This document shows positions 41,417 to 49,615 of a stretch of 64,000 nt of DNA, one piece after another. The notes beneath the pieces were generated by a model, which saw only the letters and a program-made list of their open reading frames with translations, did no database searches and was not told the origin of the DNA. The stretch comes from Streptomyces scabiei 87.22 (GTDB lineage Bacteria; Actinomycetota; Actinomycetes; Streptomycetales; Streptomycetaceae), in NCBI RefSeq assembly GCF_000091305.1, contig NC_013929.1, positions 6,448,001 through 6,512,000 on the forward strand, read 5' to 3'. The position numbers were made by a program, and so were the translations under genes. Within the stretch, counting starts at the first letter, position 1. Each line of letters opens with the position of its first letter.

Positions 41417-43219
41417 TCAGGGGCCGTAGGTCAGACCGTGCCCGATCGGATAGAGCACCCGCGTCGGGGCGTCGGCCCGCTGCACCGGGACCGGCAGCTT
41501 TCCGCGCGGCGCCACCCGCCCGGCCAGCACCCGTGCCGCCGCCCGCACCTCCACGTCCGTCCAGGAGTACGCGGCCACGCAGCCCTTCACCCCGGGAAGG
41601 TGGGCCACGTCGTACGGGTTGCGGACCGCGACCGCCACCACGGGGACACCGGTGGCGATCAGCCGTGCGACGAGGGTCTTCTGCGTACCGGTCGCCGTCA
41701 CGTTGTACGTCGCCACGACCACGACGTCCTGGCCGGCCGCTGCCGCGACCGCCTGGTCGATGGCCGCCTGGGTGGGGGCCGTACCGGTCGGCAGCCGGGT
41801 CGTCGTGAAGCCGAGGGAGGTGAGTTCGGCGGCGAGGACGGCCGTCGGCGGGCCCGTGGTGCCCGTCGGGGACGCCGGGTCGGCGCCGACCACCAGCACC
41901 TTGCGCTGCCCGGTGCGGTTCAGCGGCAGCAGCCCGCCCTTGTTGACCAGGAGGGTCGTGGTCCGCTCGGCGATCCGGTCGGCGGCGTCGAGGTGCCGCG
42001 CGATCCCCACCACCCGGTCGACCCCGGCGTCACTCACGTACGGCCGCTCGAACAGTCCCAGCTTCGCCTTGAGCCGCAGGATGCGCAGGAGCGACCTGTC
42101 GAGGCGGGCCTCGGTCAGCTCGCCGGCGTGCACGGCGTCGAGGACCGCGTTCCACGCCACGTCGATCGAGGGCGGGTTGAGCAGCTGGTCGACACCGGCC
42201 TTCAGGGCCAGCACCGGCACCCGGTCGTCGCCGTACTTCTCCCGGACGCCCTGCATGCCGAGCGAGTCGGTGACCACGACCCCGTCGTAGCCCAGTTCGC
42301 CGCGCAGGATGCCGGTGATGATCGGGCGGGAGAGGGTGGCCGGGTCGCCGGAGGGGTCCAGGGCGGGGACCATGATGTGCGCGGTCATGATCGAGTCGAT
42401 CCCGGCGCGGATCGCGGCCTTGAAGGGCGGGGCGTCGAGGGCCGTCCACTGCTTCCGGGTGTGCTCGATGACCGGGAAGCCGTAGTGGCTGTCGACGGCC
42501 GTGTCCCCGTGCCCCGGGAAGTGCTTGGCGGTGGCCGCCACCCCGGCCTCCTGATACCCCTTCACCTGGGCGGCGACCAGCTTCGAGACGGCCTTCGGGT
42601 CGGCGCCGAAGGAGCGGACGCCGATGACCGGGTTGGCCGGGTTGACGTTCACGTCGGCGACCGGCGCGTAGTCCTGCCGGACACCGAGGGCGCGCAGTTC
42701 GGCGCCGCTGATGCGGCCGGCCTCGCGGGCGTCGGTGCCGGAGCCGCCCGCGCCGAGGGCCATCGCGCCCGGCAGCAGGGTGGCGGGCCTGCCGACCCGG
42801 GCCACGGCGCCGTGCTCCTGGTCGGTGGAGACCAGGACGGGCAGGCCGCGGGGGAGGGCGAGGGAGGCGCGCTGGATGCCGTTGCCCAGGGCGGCGATCT
42901 GGTGGGGGTCGCGGGTGTTGTGCGCCCACGAGAAGTAGATGATCCCGCCGACCCGGTACTTCGCCAGCAGTTCGGCTGCCGTCCGGACGCCCAGCTCCTG
43001 GAGGTTGGCGTCGATGTCGGCCTGGTCGGGGGCGGTCGCCGAGTGCCCGTAGACCCGCATCACGAACAGCTGGCCGACCTTCTCCTCCAGCGTCATGCGC
43101 GAGATGAGACGGCGCAGCCGCTTGTCGTCGGGGCCGCTGACGGCCTGGGCGTCGGTGCCGAGGGTCAGGGCCGTGGTGACGCCCGCCGTGGCGGCGAGGA
43201 GGGTACGTCTGGAGGGCAC
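41417..43219 (-). CDS. Secreted glycoside hydrolase family 3, NagZ-like beta-N-acetylhexosaminidase
   Basis: 600 residues with a twin-arginine signal (PSRRTLLAATAG). The TIM-barrel domain has LVSTDQEHGAVARV, KHFPGHGDTAVDSHYGFPV, whose D..H dyad is the NagZ acid/base loop, and VVTDSLGMQGV with the nucleophile Asp. A C-terminal alpha/beta sandwich follows (VLVVGADPASPTG). It should release N-acetylglucosamine from muropeptides or chitin fragments outside the cell. Two imperfect palindromes upstream (43262-43310) suggest sugar-responsive control. A perfect hairpin ends the unit. Confidence 0.88.
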   Translation of the reverse strand: MPSRRTLLAATAGVTTALTLGTDAQAVSGPDDKRLRRLISRMTLEEKVGQLFVMRVYGHSATAPDQADIDANLQELGVRTAAELLAKYRVGGIIYFSWAHNTRDPHQIAALGNGIQRASLALPRGLPVLVSTDQEHGAVARVGRPATLLPGAMALGAGGSGTDAREAGRISGAELRALGVRQDYAPVADVNVNPANPVIGVRSFGADPKAVSKLVAAQVKGYQEAGVAATAKHFPGHGDTAVDSHYGFPVIEHTRKQWTALDAPPFKAAIRAGIDSIMTAHIMVPALDPSGDPATLSRPIITGILRGELGYDGVVVTDSLGMQGVREKYGDDRVPVLALKAGVDQLLNPPSIDVAWNAVLDAVHAGELTEARLDRSLLRILRLKAKLGLFERPYVSDAGVDRVVGIARHLDAADRIAERTTTLLVNKGGLLPLNRTGQRKVLVVGADPASPTGTTGPPTAVLAAELTSLGFTTTRLPTGTAPTQAAIDQAVAAAAGQDVVVVATYNVTATGTQKTLVARLIATGVPVVAVAVRNPYDVAHLPGVKGCVAAYSWTDVEVRAAARVLAGRVAPRGKLPVPVQRADAPTRVLYPIGHGLTYGP

Positions 43220-43261
43220 GTGCGGCGCTCCTTCCGGAGGGGGGAGAGAGGGAGCTGTGGA

Positions 43262-43310
43262 CTGAAGAAAACTTCCAGAGTGCCACGATTATCCGGAAAG
43301 TTTCTTCCGG
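43262..43310. promoter_or_regulatory. Two imperfect palindromes upstream of the GH3 gene
   Basis: CTGAAGAAAACTTCCAG (43262-43278) and CCGGAAAGTTTCTTCCGG (43293-43310) both have GAA/TTC arms. Their starts are 31 bp apart, about three helical turns. They lie 43-91 bp before the GH3 start and look like operator pairs. Confidence 0.5.
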
Positions 43311-43356
43311 TCAAGGAGTGGGGGTGGGTCGGGGTGCGTGTTCGTGTGCGGGTTCG

Positions 43357-43393
43357 GTGGGGCTTCTCGCGCAGTTCCCCGCGCCCCTGAAAG
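43357..43393. repeat. Third copy of the dispersed Streptomyces repeat
   Basis: Single copy with the same core as 5085-5123 (GGGGCTTCTCGCGCAGTTCC followed by CCGCGCCCCT), between the GH3 and MHYT genes and without an inverted partner. Confidence 0.85.
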
Positions 43394-43429
43394 ACCGGCC
43401 CCACGCACCCGCACCCGAACACGCACCCG

Positions 43430-44359
43430 TCACCACTGCTGGGCGCGGTCCCCCGCCTGTCGTGCCCGGGCATCGGGGCGGCGGGGGCGGGGAGTGAAGA
43501 GGGAGGGGCCGGCGTCGTCGTCGGGGTGTTGCAGCGGGACGTCGGGCCGGTCGGCCCGCCAGGGCTGTCGCGGGGCCTCGGGCTCCCGCCGCCGCCCGCG
43601 CACGGCGGACCGGTCCCAGTCGCCCTCGCCGAGCACCAGCATCGGGTCGAACATCACGACCACCCCCGCGAGCAGCAGGAAGATCACCGGCCCGATGAGC
43701 ATGGGCAGCAGGATCGACGTGGGCGACTCGCCGGTGAACGTGCCGGGGGCCGTGCCGTGCAGATGGACCCCCACCGCCGCCATGCCCGTGTAGTGCATCC
43801 CGGAGACGGCGACCCCCATCACCAGGCTGGCGCCCAGGCTGGTCAGGAAGCCCCGGATCGACACGGCCGCCCAGAGCGCGGCGGTCGCGGCGGCGATGGC
43901 GATGCCGATGGAGAGGGCGACGACGGCGAGGTCGTAGCGGATGTACCCGTTCAGCTGGATGGCGGCCATGCCCAGGTAGTGCATGGCGGCCACCCCGAGG
44001 CCCGTGACGCCTCCCGCGGCGCACAGGGAGGCCGTGCTGACCCCGCGGTAGCCCACGGCGAAGACCCCGACACCGACGACGGTGACGGCCACGACCAGGC
44101 TGAGCACGGTCAGCCCGACGTCGTAGTGGATCTCGCTCTCCTTGACCCGGAAGCCGATCATCGCGATGAAGTGCATGGTCCAGATGCCGCAGCCGATCGA
44201 GGCGGCCCCGAGGGCCAGCCAGCCGGGCTTCCAGGACTGCTCGTTGTAGACCGACCGTACGACGCAGCGCAGGCCGAGCGCCGCGCCCAGGCAGGCCATG
44301 ACATAGGCGGCCACCGGGGTGACCGCGCCGTAGCTGAAACCGTCGACCGTGCCTTGCAT
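43430..44359 (-). CDS. MHYT-domain membrane sensor protein
   Basis: 309 residues with seven membrane helices followed by a cytoplasmic tail of about 75 polar residues. Three MHYT-type motifs, MHFIAMIGF, MHYLGMAAI and MHYTGMAAV, sit at equivalent helix ends; their His and Met residues are thought to bind copper and sense O2, CO or NO. Unlike many bacterial MHYT proteins there is no GGDEF, EAL or kinase domain, so any output must go through a partner. GGGGGA lies before the ATG with about ten bases of spacing. Confidence 0.9.
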   Translation of the reverse strand: MQGTVDGFSYGAVTPVAAYVMACLGAALGLRCVVRSVYNEQSWKPGWLALGAASIGCGIWTMHFIAMIGFRVKESEIHYDVGLTVLSLVVAVTVVGVGVFAVGYRGVSTASLCAAGGVTGLGVAAMHYLGMAAIQLNGYIRYDLAVVALSIGIAIAAATAALWAAVSIRGFLTSLGASLVMGVAVSGMHYTGMAAVGVHLHGTAPGTFTGESPTSILLPMLIGPVIFLLLAGVVVMFDPMLVLGEGDWDRSAVRGRRREPEAPRQPWRADRPDVPLQHPDDDAGPSLFTPRPRRPDARARQAGDRAQQW

Positions 44360-44587
44360 ATGCCAAATCCCCCCGATACATGGCCAGTTGTGCCTGGCTG
44401 TCGCGGGAGGTAAGTCTGCTGTAAGGACGGGCCGCAGCGCTCCGTTTTCCCAGAGTTACTGTCGGTACTTGGTCGGTGCTTGTTCGGCGCGTGATCGGCT
44501 TTGGGCGAGTCGATACTGATTCGCGGTCAAAATCCGCGCCGCATACAAGCCGCATACAAGCCGCGTGCCGGCCGCATGCAAGAAGAG

Positions 44588-44619
44588 GGGCCTGAGCTTG
44601 ACGTTTCAAGCTCAGGCCC
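44588..44619 (-). terminator. Perfect 14-bp hairpin after the TIM-barrel isomerase gene
   Basis: GGGCCTGAGCTTGA and TCAAGCTCAGGCCC around CGTT, 5 bp beyond the stop at 44625. Upstream (44541-44562) an 11-bp unit CCGCATACAAG occurs twice. Confidence 0.75.
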
Positions 44620-44624
44620 GTGCT

Positions 44625-45431
44625 CTACGCGGCGTCGTTGAGGAGCCGTCCGAGGTGTTCCCGGCCCGCCGCCAGCAGCTCCGGCAGCGGCGCGGCCTCC
44701 TCGTACCACCGCTTCTCGTACTCCCAGCACAGCCACCCGTCCCAGTCCTTGCGGGACAGCAGCTCGACGCACTCGCCGAGCGGCAGGACGCCCGCGCCGA
44801 GCGGGAGCGGGGTGGTGTCCTCGGGGGAGGCGATGTCCTTGACCTGGACGTAGCCGAGGAAGGGGGAGAGGGCGGCGTAGGACTCGGCGGGCTGTTCGCC
44901 GCCGAGCCAGGTGTGCATCACGTCCCAGAGGGAGCCGACACTGCCGTGGCCGACCGGACCGAGCACCCGGATCGCGTCGGCGCCGGTGCGGTGCGAGTCA
45001 TGGGTCTCCAGCAGGACCCGTACGCCCCGGTCGGCCGCGTCCTCCGCCGCCGTGCCGAGCCGCCGCGCCGCGATCGCGTCGGCCTCGTCCGGGCTCTGGC
45101 CACTGTCCGGGTCGGCGCCGGGGAAGACGCGGACGAAGGGGGCGCCCAGGTCCCGGGCCAGGTCCAGGAGGCCGCGGATCTCGTCCAGTACGGGACCGTC
45201 CTCGCCCGGCGCGGCGACCCGCGCGTACCCGGCGAGTCCCAGGATCTCCACCCCGGCCGCCTTGAACTCGGCGGCCACCTCGGCGCGTTCGCCGGCCCCG
45301 ATCCCCGGGTGCACCGGCTCCTCGGGATGGGCGCGCAACTCGACGCCGTGATAGCCGTGCGCGACGGCGAGCCGTACGACGTCGGCGACGGGGAGACCGG
45401 GGACACCGAGGGTGGAGAACGCGAGTTTCAT
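44625..45431 (-). CDS. Sugar phosphate isomerase/epimerase-like TIM-barrel protein
   Basis: 268 residues of the xylose isomerase-like AP-endonuclease 2 superfamily. MKLAFSTLGVPGLPVADVV, YHGVELRAHPEEPVHPGI, VLLETHDSHRTGADAIRV, GSLWDVMHTW, YVQVKDIASPED and WLCWEYEKRW place metal-binding Glu, His and Asp residues as expected. The ATG at 45431 starts at the conserved fold. It lies 76 bp after the FAD/Rieske gene on the same strand and may belong to that transcript. The substrate is unknown. Confidence 0.82.
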   Translation of the reverse strand: MKLAFSTLGVPGLPVADVVRLAVAHGYHGVELRAHPEEPVHPGIGAGERAEVAAEFKAAGVEILGLAGYARVAAPGEDGPVLDEIRGLLDLARDLGAPFVRVFPGADPDSGQSPDEADAIAARRLGTAAEDAADRGVRVLLETHDSHRTGADAIRVLGPVGHGSVGSLWDVMHTWLGGEQPAESYAALSPFLGYVQVKDIASPEDTTPLPLGAGVLPLGECVELLSRKDWDGWLCWEYEKRWYEEAAPLPELLAAGREHLGRLLNDAA

Positions 45432-45507
45432 GCCTTCGGACCGTACACGCCGTCCGGCGCCGTGCGGCACCCCGCCCGGCGTGGCAGGCGGCCTTCGCAC
45501 CGGCGCA

Positions 45508-47043
45508 TCAGATGTCCCGCCGTTCCAGCGGCTTCGTCGCGGGCCCCTGGACGATCCGGCCCTCGACGTCGAAGCGGGAGCCGTGGCAGGGGCACTCCCA
45601 GGTCCGTTCGGCGCGGTTGAAGCCGACCAGACAGCCCATGTGGGTGCAGCGGGCGGAGACGGCGTGCAGCGAGCCGTCCTCGTCCCGGTGGACCGCGTGG
45701 TGGTGGGCGCCGACGCGGACGACCGCGCCGTCCCCCGGGGCGATGGCGTCCACGGAGGCGTTCCCGGGCGGGCTGATCCGGTCGCCGACGAAGTGCCGGG
45801 CCACCTGCGCCTGGTGCTTGAGGAAGCTCGGCGCCTCCCGCACTGCGCTGAGCACCCGGCGCGGGTCGTACAGGTCGCTCCACGCGGACTTGTGCCCGGT
45901 GATCGACTCGGCCAGCAGCCGCCCGGCCATGATGCCGCCGCTCATGCCCCAGCCGCCGAACCCGGTCGCCACCCAGGTGTGCCGACTGCCCGCGTGGAAG
46001 GGGCCGACGAGCGGCACGGAGTCGGTGGAGTCGTTGTCCTGCGTCGCCCAGCGGTGGGTGAAGCCGAGCGGCCCGAACCGCTCGACCGCCCACTCCGCGA
46101 GGAGTTCGAACCGCTCCTCCACACCGGCCGTACCCGGCGTGAAGTGCTCCCCGGTGACGATCAGCAGCCGCTGTCCGTCCCCGTACGGGGCGGTCCGCGC
46201 GGAGCGGGTGCGCTGCTCCTGGGTGATGTACATGCCGTGCGGGTCCGCGTCGGCGGGCACCGGCGCGGCGAGCACGAGTTCGCGGCGCGGGGAGAGCCGG
46301 GTGAACAGCAACGCGCGGTCGAAGACGGGGTAGTGCGTGGCGACCACGACGTCCTCGGCGGTCACGGTGTACCCCGCGTCGGTGGTCAGCCGGCACGGCG
46401 AGCCCTCCTTGAGCCGTGTCACGCGCGTCCGCTCGTGGACCGACGCGCCCAGCCGCACCAGGTCCCCGACCAGCGCCAGCAGGTACCTGCGGGGATGGAA
46501 CTGCGCCTGGTCCGCCACCCGCACCGCCCCCGCGACCGGGAAGGGCAGCCCCGTCTCCGTCACGAACTCGGCGGGCAGCCCGGCCTCCCGGGCCGCCTCC
46601 GCCTCGGCCCGCAGCTCCGCCACGCGCCCCTCGTCCTCGGCGTAGGTGTAGGCCGCCGCGTCCTCCCAGTCGCACGCGATGCCCAGTTCCTCCACCACCG
46701 CGGCGGCATGCCGGATCGCCTCGCTCTGCGACTGTGCGTACAGCGCGGCCGCCTCGGCGCCCCGGGTCCGCCGCAGCCGGTCGTAGACCAGCGTGTGCAA
46801 CGCCGTCACCTTGGCCGTGGTGTGCCCGGTGACGCCCGCCGCGACCCGGTCCGCCTCCAGCAGCGCCACCCGCCGCCCGCGCCGCGCCAGCTCCCAGGCG
46901 GTGCTGATCCCCGCGATGCCCGCGCCGACCACGGCCACGTCGACGACCAGGTCCCCGTCCGGCGCCGGGTGTTCGCCCTCGTGCGGCGCGCTCTCGATCC
47001 AGTACGACCGCTGTTCCGGCCGTGTGTGCTCCTCGGGCTGCAT
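45508..47043 (-). CDS. FAD-dependent oxidoreductase with C-terminal Rieske [2Fe-2S] domain
   Basis: 511 residues. The first 370 or so form a DadA/glycine-oxidase-like amine oxidoreductase: VAVVGAGIAGISTAWELARR for FAD, ATGFGGWGMSGGIMAGRLLA near its end. The C terminus is a Rieske domain with CTHMGC and CPCHGSRFD, all four cluster ligands and both disulfide-type cysteines present. The electron route is probably Fe-S to flavin or the reverse; the substrate is unknown. The ATG at 47043 has AAAGGA nine bases upstream. It is 14 bp after the CDGSH gene in an operon-like run of iron proteins. Confidence 0.9.
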   Translation of the reverse strand: MQPEEHTRPEQRSYWIESAPHEGEHPAPDGDLVVDVAVVGAGIAGISTAWELARRGRRVALLEADRVAAGVTGHTTAKVTALHTLVYDRLRRTRGAEAAALYAQSQSEAIRHAAAVVEELGIACDWEDAAAYTYAEDEGRVAELRAEAEAAREAGLPAEFVTETGLPFPVAGAVRVADQAQFHPRRYLLALVGDLVRLGASVHERTRVTRLKEGSPCRLTTDAGYTVTAEDVVVATHYPVFDRALLFTRLSPRRELVLAAPVPADADPHGMYITQEQRTRSARTAPYGDGQRLLIVTGEHFTPGTAGVEERFELLAEWAVERFGPLGFTHRWATQDNDSTDSVPLVGPFHAGSRHTWVATGFGGWGMSGGIMAGRLLAESITGHKSAWSDLYDPRRVLSAVREAPSFLKHQAQVARHFVGDRISPPGNASVDAIAPGDGAVVRVGAHHHAVHRDEDGSLHAVSARCTHMGCLVGFNRAERTWECPCHGSRFDVEGRIVQGPATKPLERRDI

Positions 47044-47057
47044 GGTGTGGGGTCCTT

Positions 47058-47273
47058 TCAGGAGGGCGGCGGCTGTGACGGGGCGCGGCGGCGGTGGCTG
47101 GTGTCGCACCACGGGTAGATCCGGCTGCGGCGGCAGGTGCACAGGGCCACGCAGAAACGGTCCGACGACACGGTCGTACCGTCGTCCAGGGCGACCTCGA
47201 CCGGCCCCTCGACCAGCAGCGGGCCGGGGCGTTGCAGGCTGACGCGGCGGCGTTCAGCGGGGACGTTCGGCAC
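47058..47273 (-). CDS. CDGSH-type [2Fe-2S] protein
   Basis: 71-residue mitoNEET-like protein. CTCRRSRIYPWCDTSH supplies the three Cys and one His ligands of a CDGSH cluster (CDTSH variant). The preceding GPLLVEGPVEVALDDGT is the usual strand. It starts with GTG at 47273, overlapping the end of the methyltransferase gene by 20 bp, with no clear ribosome site, so translation is probably coupled. Such proteins handle redox or cluster transfer. It sits between the methyltransferase and the FAD/Rieske gene. Confidence 0.85.
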   Translation of the reverse strand: MPNVPAERRRVSLQRPGPLLVEGPVEVALDDGTTVSSDRFCVALCTCRRSRIYPWCDTSHRRRAPSQPPPS

Positions 47274-48036
47274 GGATGACCACCAGCTCTTCCTTCTCGT
47301 CGCCGGCACCGGCACCGGCACCGGCAGCGTCACAGTCACTGGCACCGGCACTGTCTGCACGGCCCTCGGCCCCCAGCAGTCCGCGGCGGCGCAGCCAGTC
47401 GCGCCGTTCCCGCAGGACGGGCCCGAACGCGACCCGGCGGTGCTCCACGACACCGGCCCGCAGCCCCGCCGTCCGCAACTGCGTCAGCGTCCGGTCCGCG
47501 TCGCTCAGCGCCGAGTGGACCAGCAGCAGCACGCCGCCGGGCCGCAGCAGCCCCGGCGAGTCCCGGCAGATCCGGTCCAGCAGGAGCCGGCCGTCCCAGC
47601 CGCCGTGCCAGGCCCGCGCGGCGCCCCGCGCGTGGCCGGGCCTGTCGGGTCTGGGCGCCGCGCCCGGCCCCGGACCGGGCCCGCGCCGCCGCGCCTGTGC
47701 CGGGCCCGGCACGTACGGCGGATTGGACAGGATGAGATCGAAGGACCGCTCGGCCACGGGCCCCAGCAGGTCTCCTCGGACGACGGTCACCGGCAGCCGC
47801 GCCAGCAGGGCGTTGACCCGGGTGTTGAGCACGGCCCGCCGGGAGATGTCGACCGCCGTGACGTCCGCGCCGCGCCGCGCCGCCGCCAGCGCGACGGCTC
47901 CCGTCCCCGTACCGACGTCCAGCACACGGGCCCGCGGGGCGAGAGGTTCGCGCCCCAGGGCGTGGACCAGGAGTTCGGTGTCGTCCTGCGGGGCGTAGAC
48001 GCCGGGCAGGGACACGGGGAGGGAGAGGGGGTTCAC
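47254..48036 (-). CDS. HemK/PrmC-type methyltransferase
   Basis: 260 residues. VLDVGTGTGAVALAAARRG is motif I, VTAVDISRRAVLNTRVNALL binds SAM, and DLILSNPPYVPG carries the NPPY catalytic motif of N5-glutamine methyltransferases. An insertion of Arg/Pro/Gly-rich sequence follows NPPY, and the last 35 residues are Ala/Gly/Glu low complexity. The GTG at 48036 has GGAGG nine bases upstream. It is not the release-factor PrmC by context; it lies in the iron-protein run, so the target is uncertain. Confidence 0.85.
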   Translation of the reverse strand: MNPLSLPVSLPGVYAPQDDTELLVHALGREPLAPRARVLDVGTGTGAVALAAARRGADVTAVDISRRAVLNTRVNALLARLPVTVVRGDLLGPVAERSFDLILSNPPYVPGPAQARRRGPGPGPGAAPRPDRPGHARGAARAWHGGWDGRLLLDRICRDSPGLLRPGGVLLLVHSALSDADRTLTQLRTAGLRAGVVEHRRVAFGPVLRERRDWLRRRGLLGAEGRADSAGASDCDAAGAGAGAGDEKEELVVIRAERPR

Positions 48037-48112
48037 GGGAATGGGCCTCCTGGCATGTGGGGGTCGTCGGGAGGGCGGACGGGCTGATGGGCCGGTGGGC
48101 GGACGGCGGGTG

Positions 48113-49114
48113 TCAGGCCGGCGCGCGCAGGGACGAGCGGCCCGCCCGCCACGCTCCGAGGAGACGGTCGGCGAGGATGTCCTCCAGATGGTTGGTGGCG
48201 TCGACACCGAAGGCCACGTCGGCGTCCAGCTGCGGTTCCTCCTCCAGCAGCCCGGCGACGACCTCGCGTCGGACGACCTGCTCGTGCACGGCGTCGGCCT
48301 CCACGTGTTCGTCGTAGAAGTGTTCGGCTGCGGGGCCCGCCCCGGTGCGCCGCATGGCACGGGCGAGCCGCCGGGAGCCGGGGGAGGACGTGATCTCGAC
48401 CGTCGCGAAGTGCCCGACGAGGGCGCCGCGCAGGGCGCGGTGCAGGCCGAACAGGGACATCAGGTTGACCGGGGCGAGCGCTTCGGCGCCTGCCGCGTCC
48501 ACATAGCGGCCGTACTCCGGGTCGAGGCCGAGGTCGGTCATCAGGTCGGCGAAGAGACGCGCGTGCACCCGTTCGGCCCGGCCCCCGCCGAACTCGTCGA
48601 ACTCCACGGCGGCCATCCCCGCCTTCGCCCGCCCCCACAGCCGGGGCAGCACCCAGGCGTGCGGGTCGGCCTCCTTCAGGTGGTACAGCGAGCGCTGCGC
48701 CGCGTACTCGCGCACCTGCCACAGCTCGCCGTGGTCCTGGAGGAAGCCGCTGACGCCACCGCCGCCCTCGTCGTCGGCGGCCGGTTCCACGAGCAGGTCG
48801 TCCAGCGCCTCCCCGGCGCTCACGTGCCGGGTCGCCCGGTCGCGCAGCGACTCCAGGAACGGCCATTCCAGCGCGGCCCGACAGCGCAGCAGCTCCGGGT
48901 CCCATTCGAGGCCGGCGTCGACGCCGGCGAAGCCCCGGTAGTGCAGTTCGTAGCAGAGGTAGAGGGCGAGCTGGAGATCGTCGCCGAAGGGGTCGGCCCC
49001 GGCGATCGCCCGGCTGTCCGGCGGGGGGCCCTCGCCCCGCAGGAACGCCGTCACCGCGGCCGAGATACGTCCTCTGCTCTCCGGCAGGGTCGGTCCTGCC
49101 ACCCGGGTCCTCAT
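48113..49114 (-). CDS. Iron-containing redox enzyme (haem-oxygenase-like di-iron fold)
   Basis: 333 residues, all-helical. It fits the haem-oxygenase-like di-iron oxidase/oxygenase (HDO) group. LYLCYELHYRGFAG, VEFDEFGGGRAERVHARLF and HFYDEHVEADAVHEQVV give the Glu, Asp and His residues expected for the di-iron site. Members include N-oxygenases and C-C cleaving oxidases, but most are uncharacterised. It is first in the run with the methyltransferase, CDGSH and FAD/Rieske genes. A GGGTAC hexamer nine bases before the ATG resembles a stress-sigma -10, which is only suggestive. Confidence 0.82.
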   Translation of the reverse strand: MRTRVAGPTLPESRGRISAAVTAFLRGEGPPPDSRAIAGADPFGDDLQLALYLCYELHYRGFAGVDAGLEWDPELLRCRAALEWPFLESLRDRATRHVSAGEALDDLLVEPAADDEGGGGVSGFLQDHGELWQVREYAAQRSLYHLKEADPHAWVLPRLWGRAKAGMAAVEFDEFGGGRAERVHARLFADLMTDLGLDPEYGRYVDAAGAEALAPVNLMSLFGLHRALRGALVGHFATVEITSSPGSRRLARAMRRTGAGPAAEHFYDEHVEADAVHEQVVRREVVAGLLEEEPQLDADVAFGVDATNHLEDILADRLLGAWRAGRSSLRAPA

Positions 49115-49186
49115 GGCCGCCGGGTACCCGTGATGCGTGAGTTTGCACCTGTGCGTCCCGTTGGCCGCGGGCCCGGGAGGCGGACA

Positions 49187-49223
49187 TGACGAGGGGGCTC
49201 CCGTCAGGGGAGCCCCCTCGTCA
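49187..49223 (-). terminator. Perfect 16-bp hairpin after csbD-type gene
   Basis: TGACGAGGGGGCTCCC and GGGAGCCCCCTCGTCA around a 5-base loop, 66 bp past the CsbD stop at 49289. It separates that gene from the iron-protein run. Confidence 0.75.
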
Positions 49224-49288
49224 GCGGAACCGGCCGCGCGGACCGCGGACCGCCGGTCGGCGGCGGTCCGCCCGCGCGCCGCGTGCCG

Positions 49289-49486
49289 TCACACGCCGTC
49301 GCGCTGCGCCGGGCGCCGCGTCGCCTGCGCGCGCTCCTCGACCTTGCCCTTCATCTTCTTGGCCTCACCGCGCGCCTGCTGCATCTTGCCCTCGACCTGC
49401 TGCTCGTGGTTCCCGGTGACCTTCCCGGACATCTCCTTGGCCTTGCCCTTGAGCTTGTCCATGCTGCCCTTGTCCTTGGCGGCCAT
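49289..49486 (-). CDS. CsbD-family stress protein
   Basis: 65-residue hydrophilic, highly charged protein. MDKLKGKAKEMSGKVTGN and QVEGKMQQARGEAKKMKGK are the two halves of the CsbD repeat. CsbD proteins are induced by general stress sigma factors and are thought to be largely disordered; their function is unknown. GAAGGAGA five bases before the ATG supports the start. A 16-bp hairpin follows. Confidence 0.9.
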   Translation of the reverse strand: MAAKDKGSMDKLKGKAKEMSGKVTGNHEQQVEGKMQQARGEAKKMKGKVEERAQATRRPAQRDGV

Positions 49487-49615
49487 GATCTTCTCCTTCG
49501 TGGGTGGGGGGAGGGGTTGAGGCGATGCCTCGCACACCCAACGTAGGTCGGGACGGTGACGGACGCGCGCCGAACCGTCACGTTCCGTAAGGGCGGCCCG
49601 TGGGAGGGAGCACCG

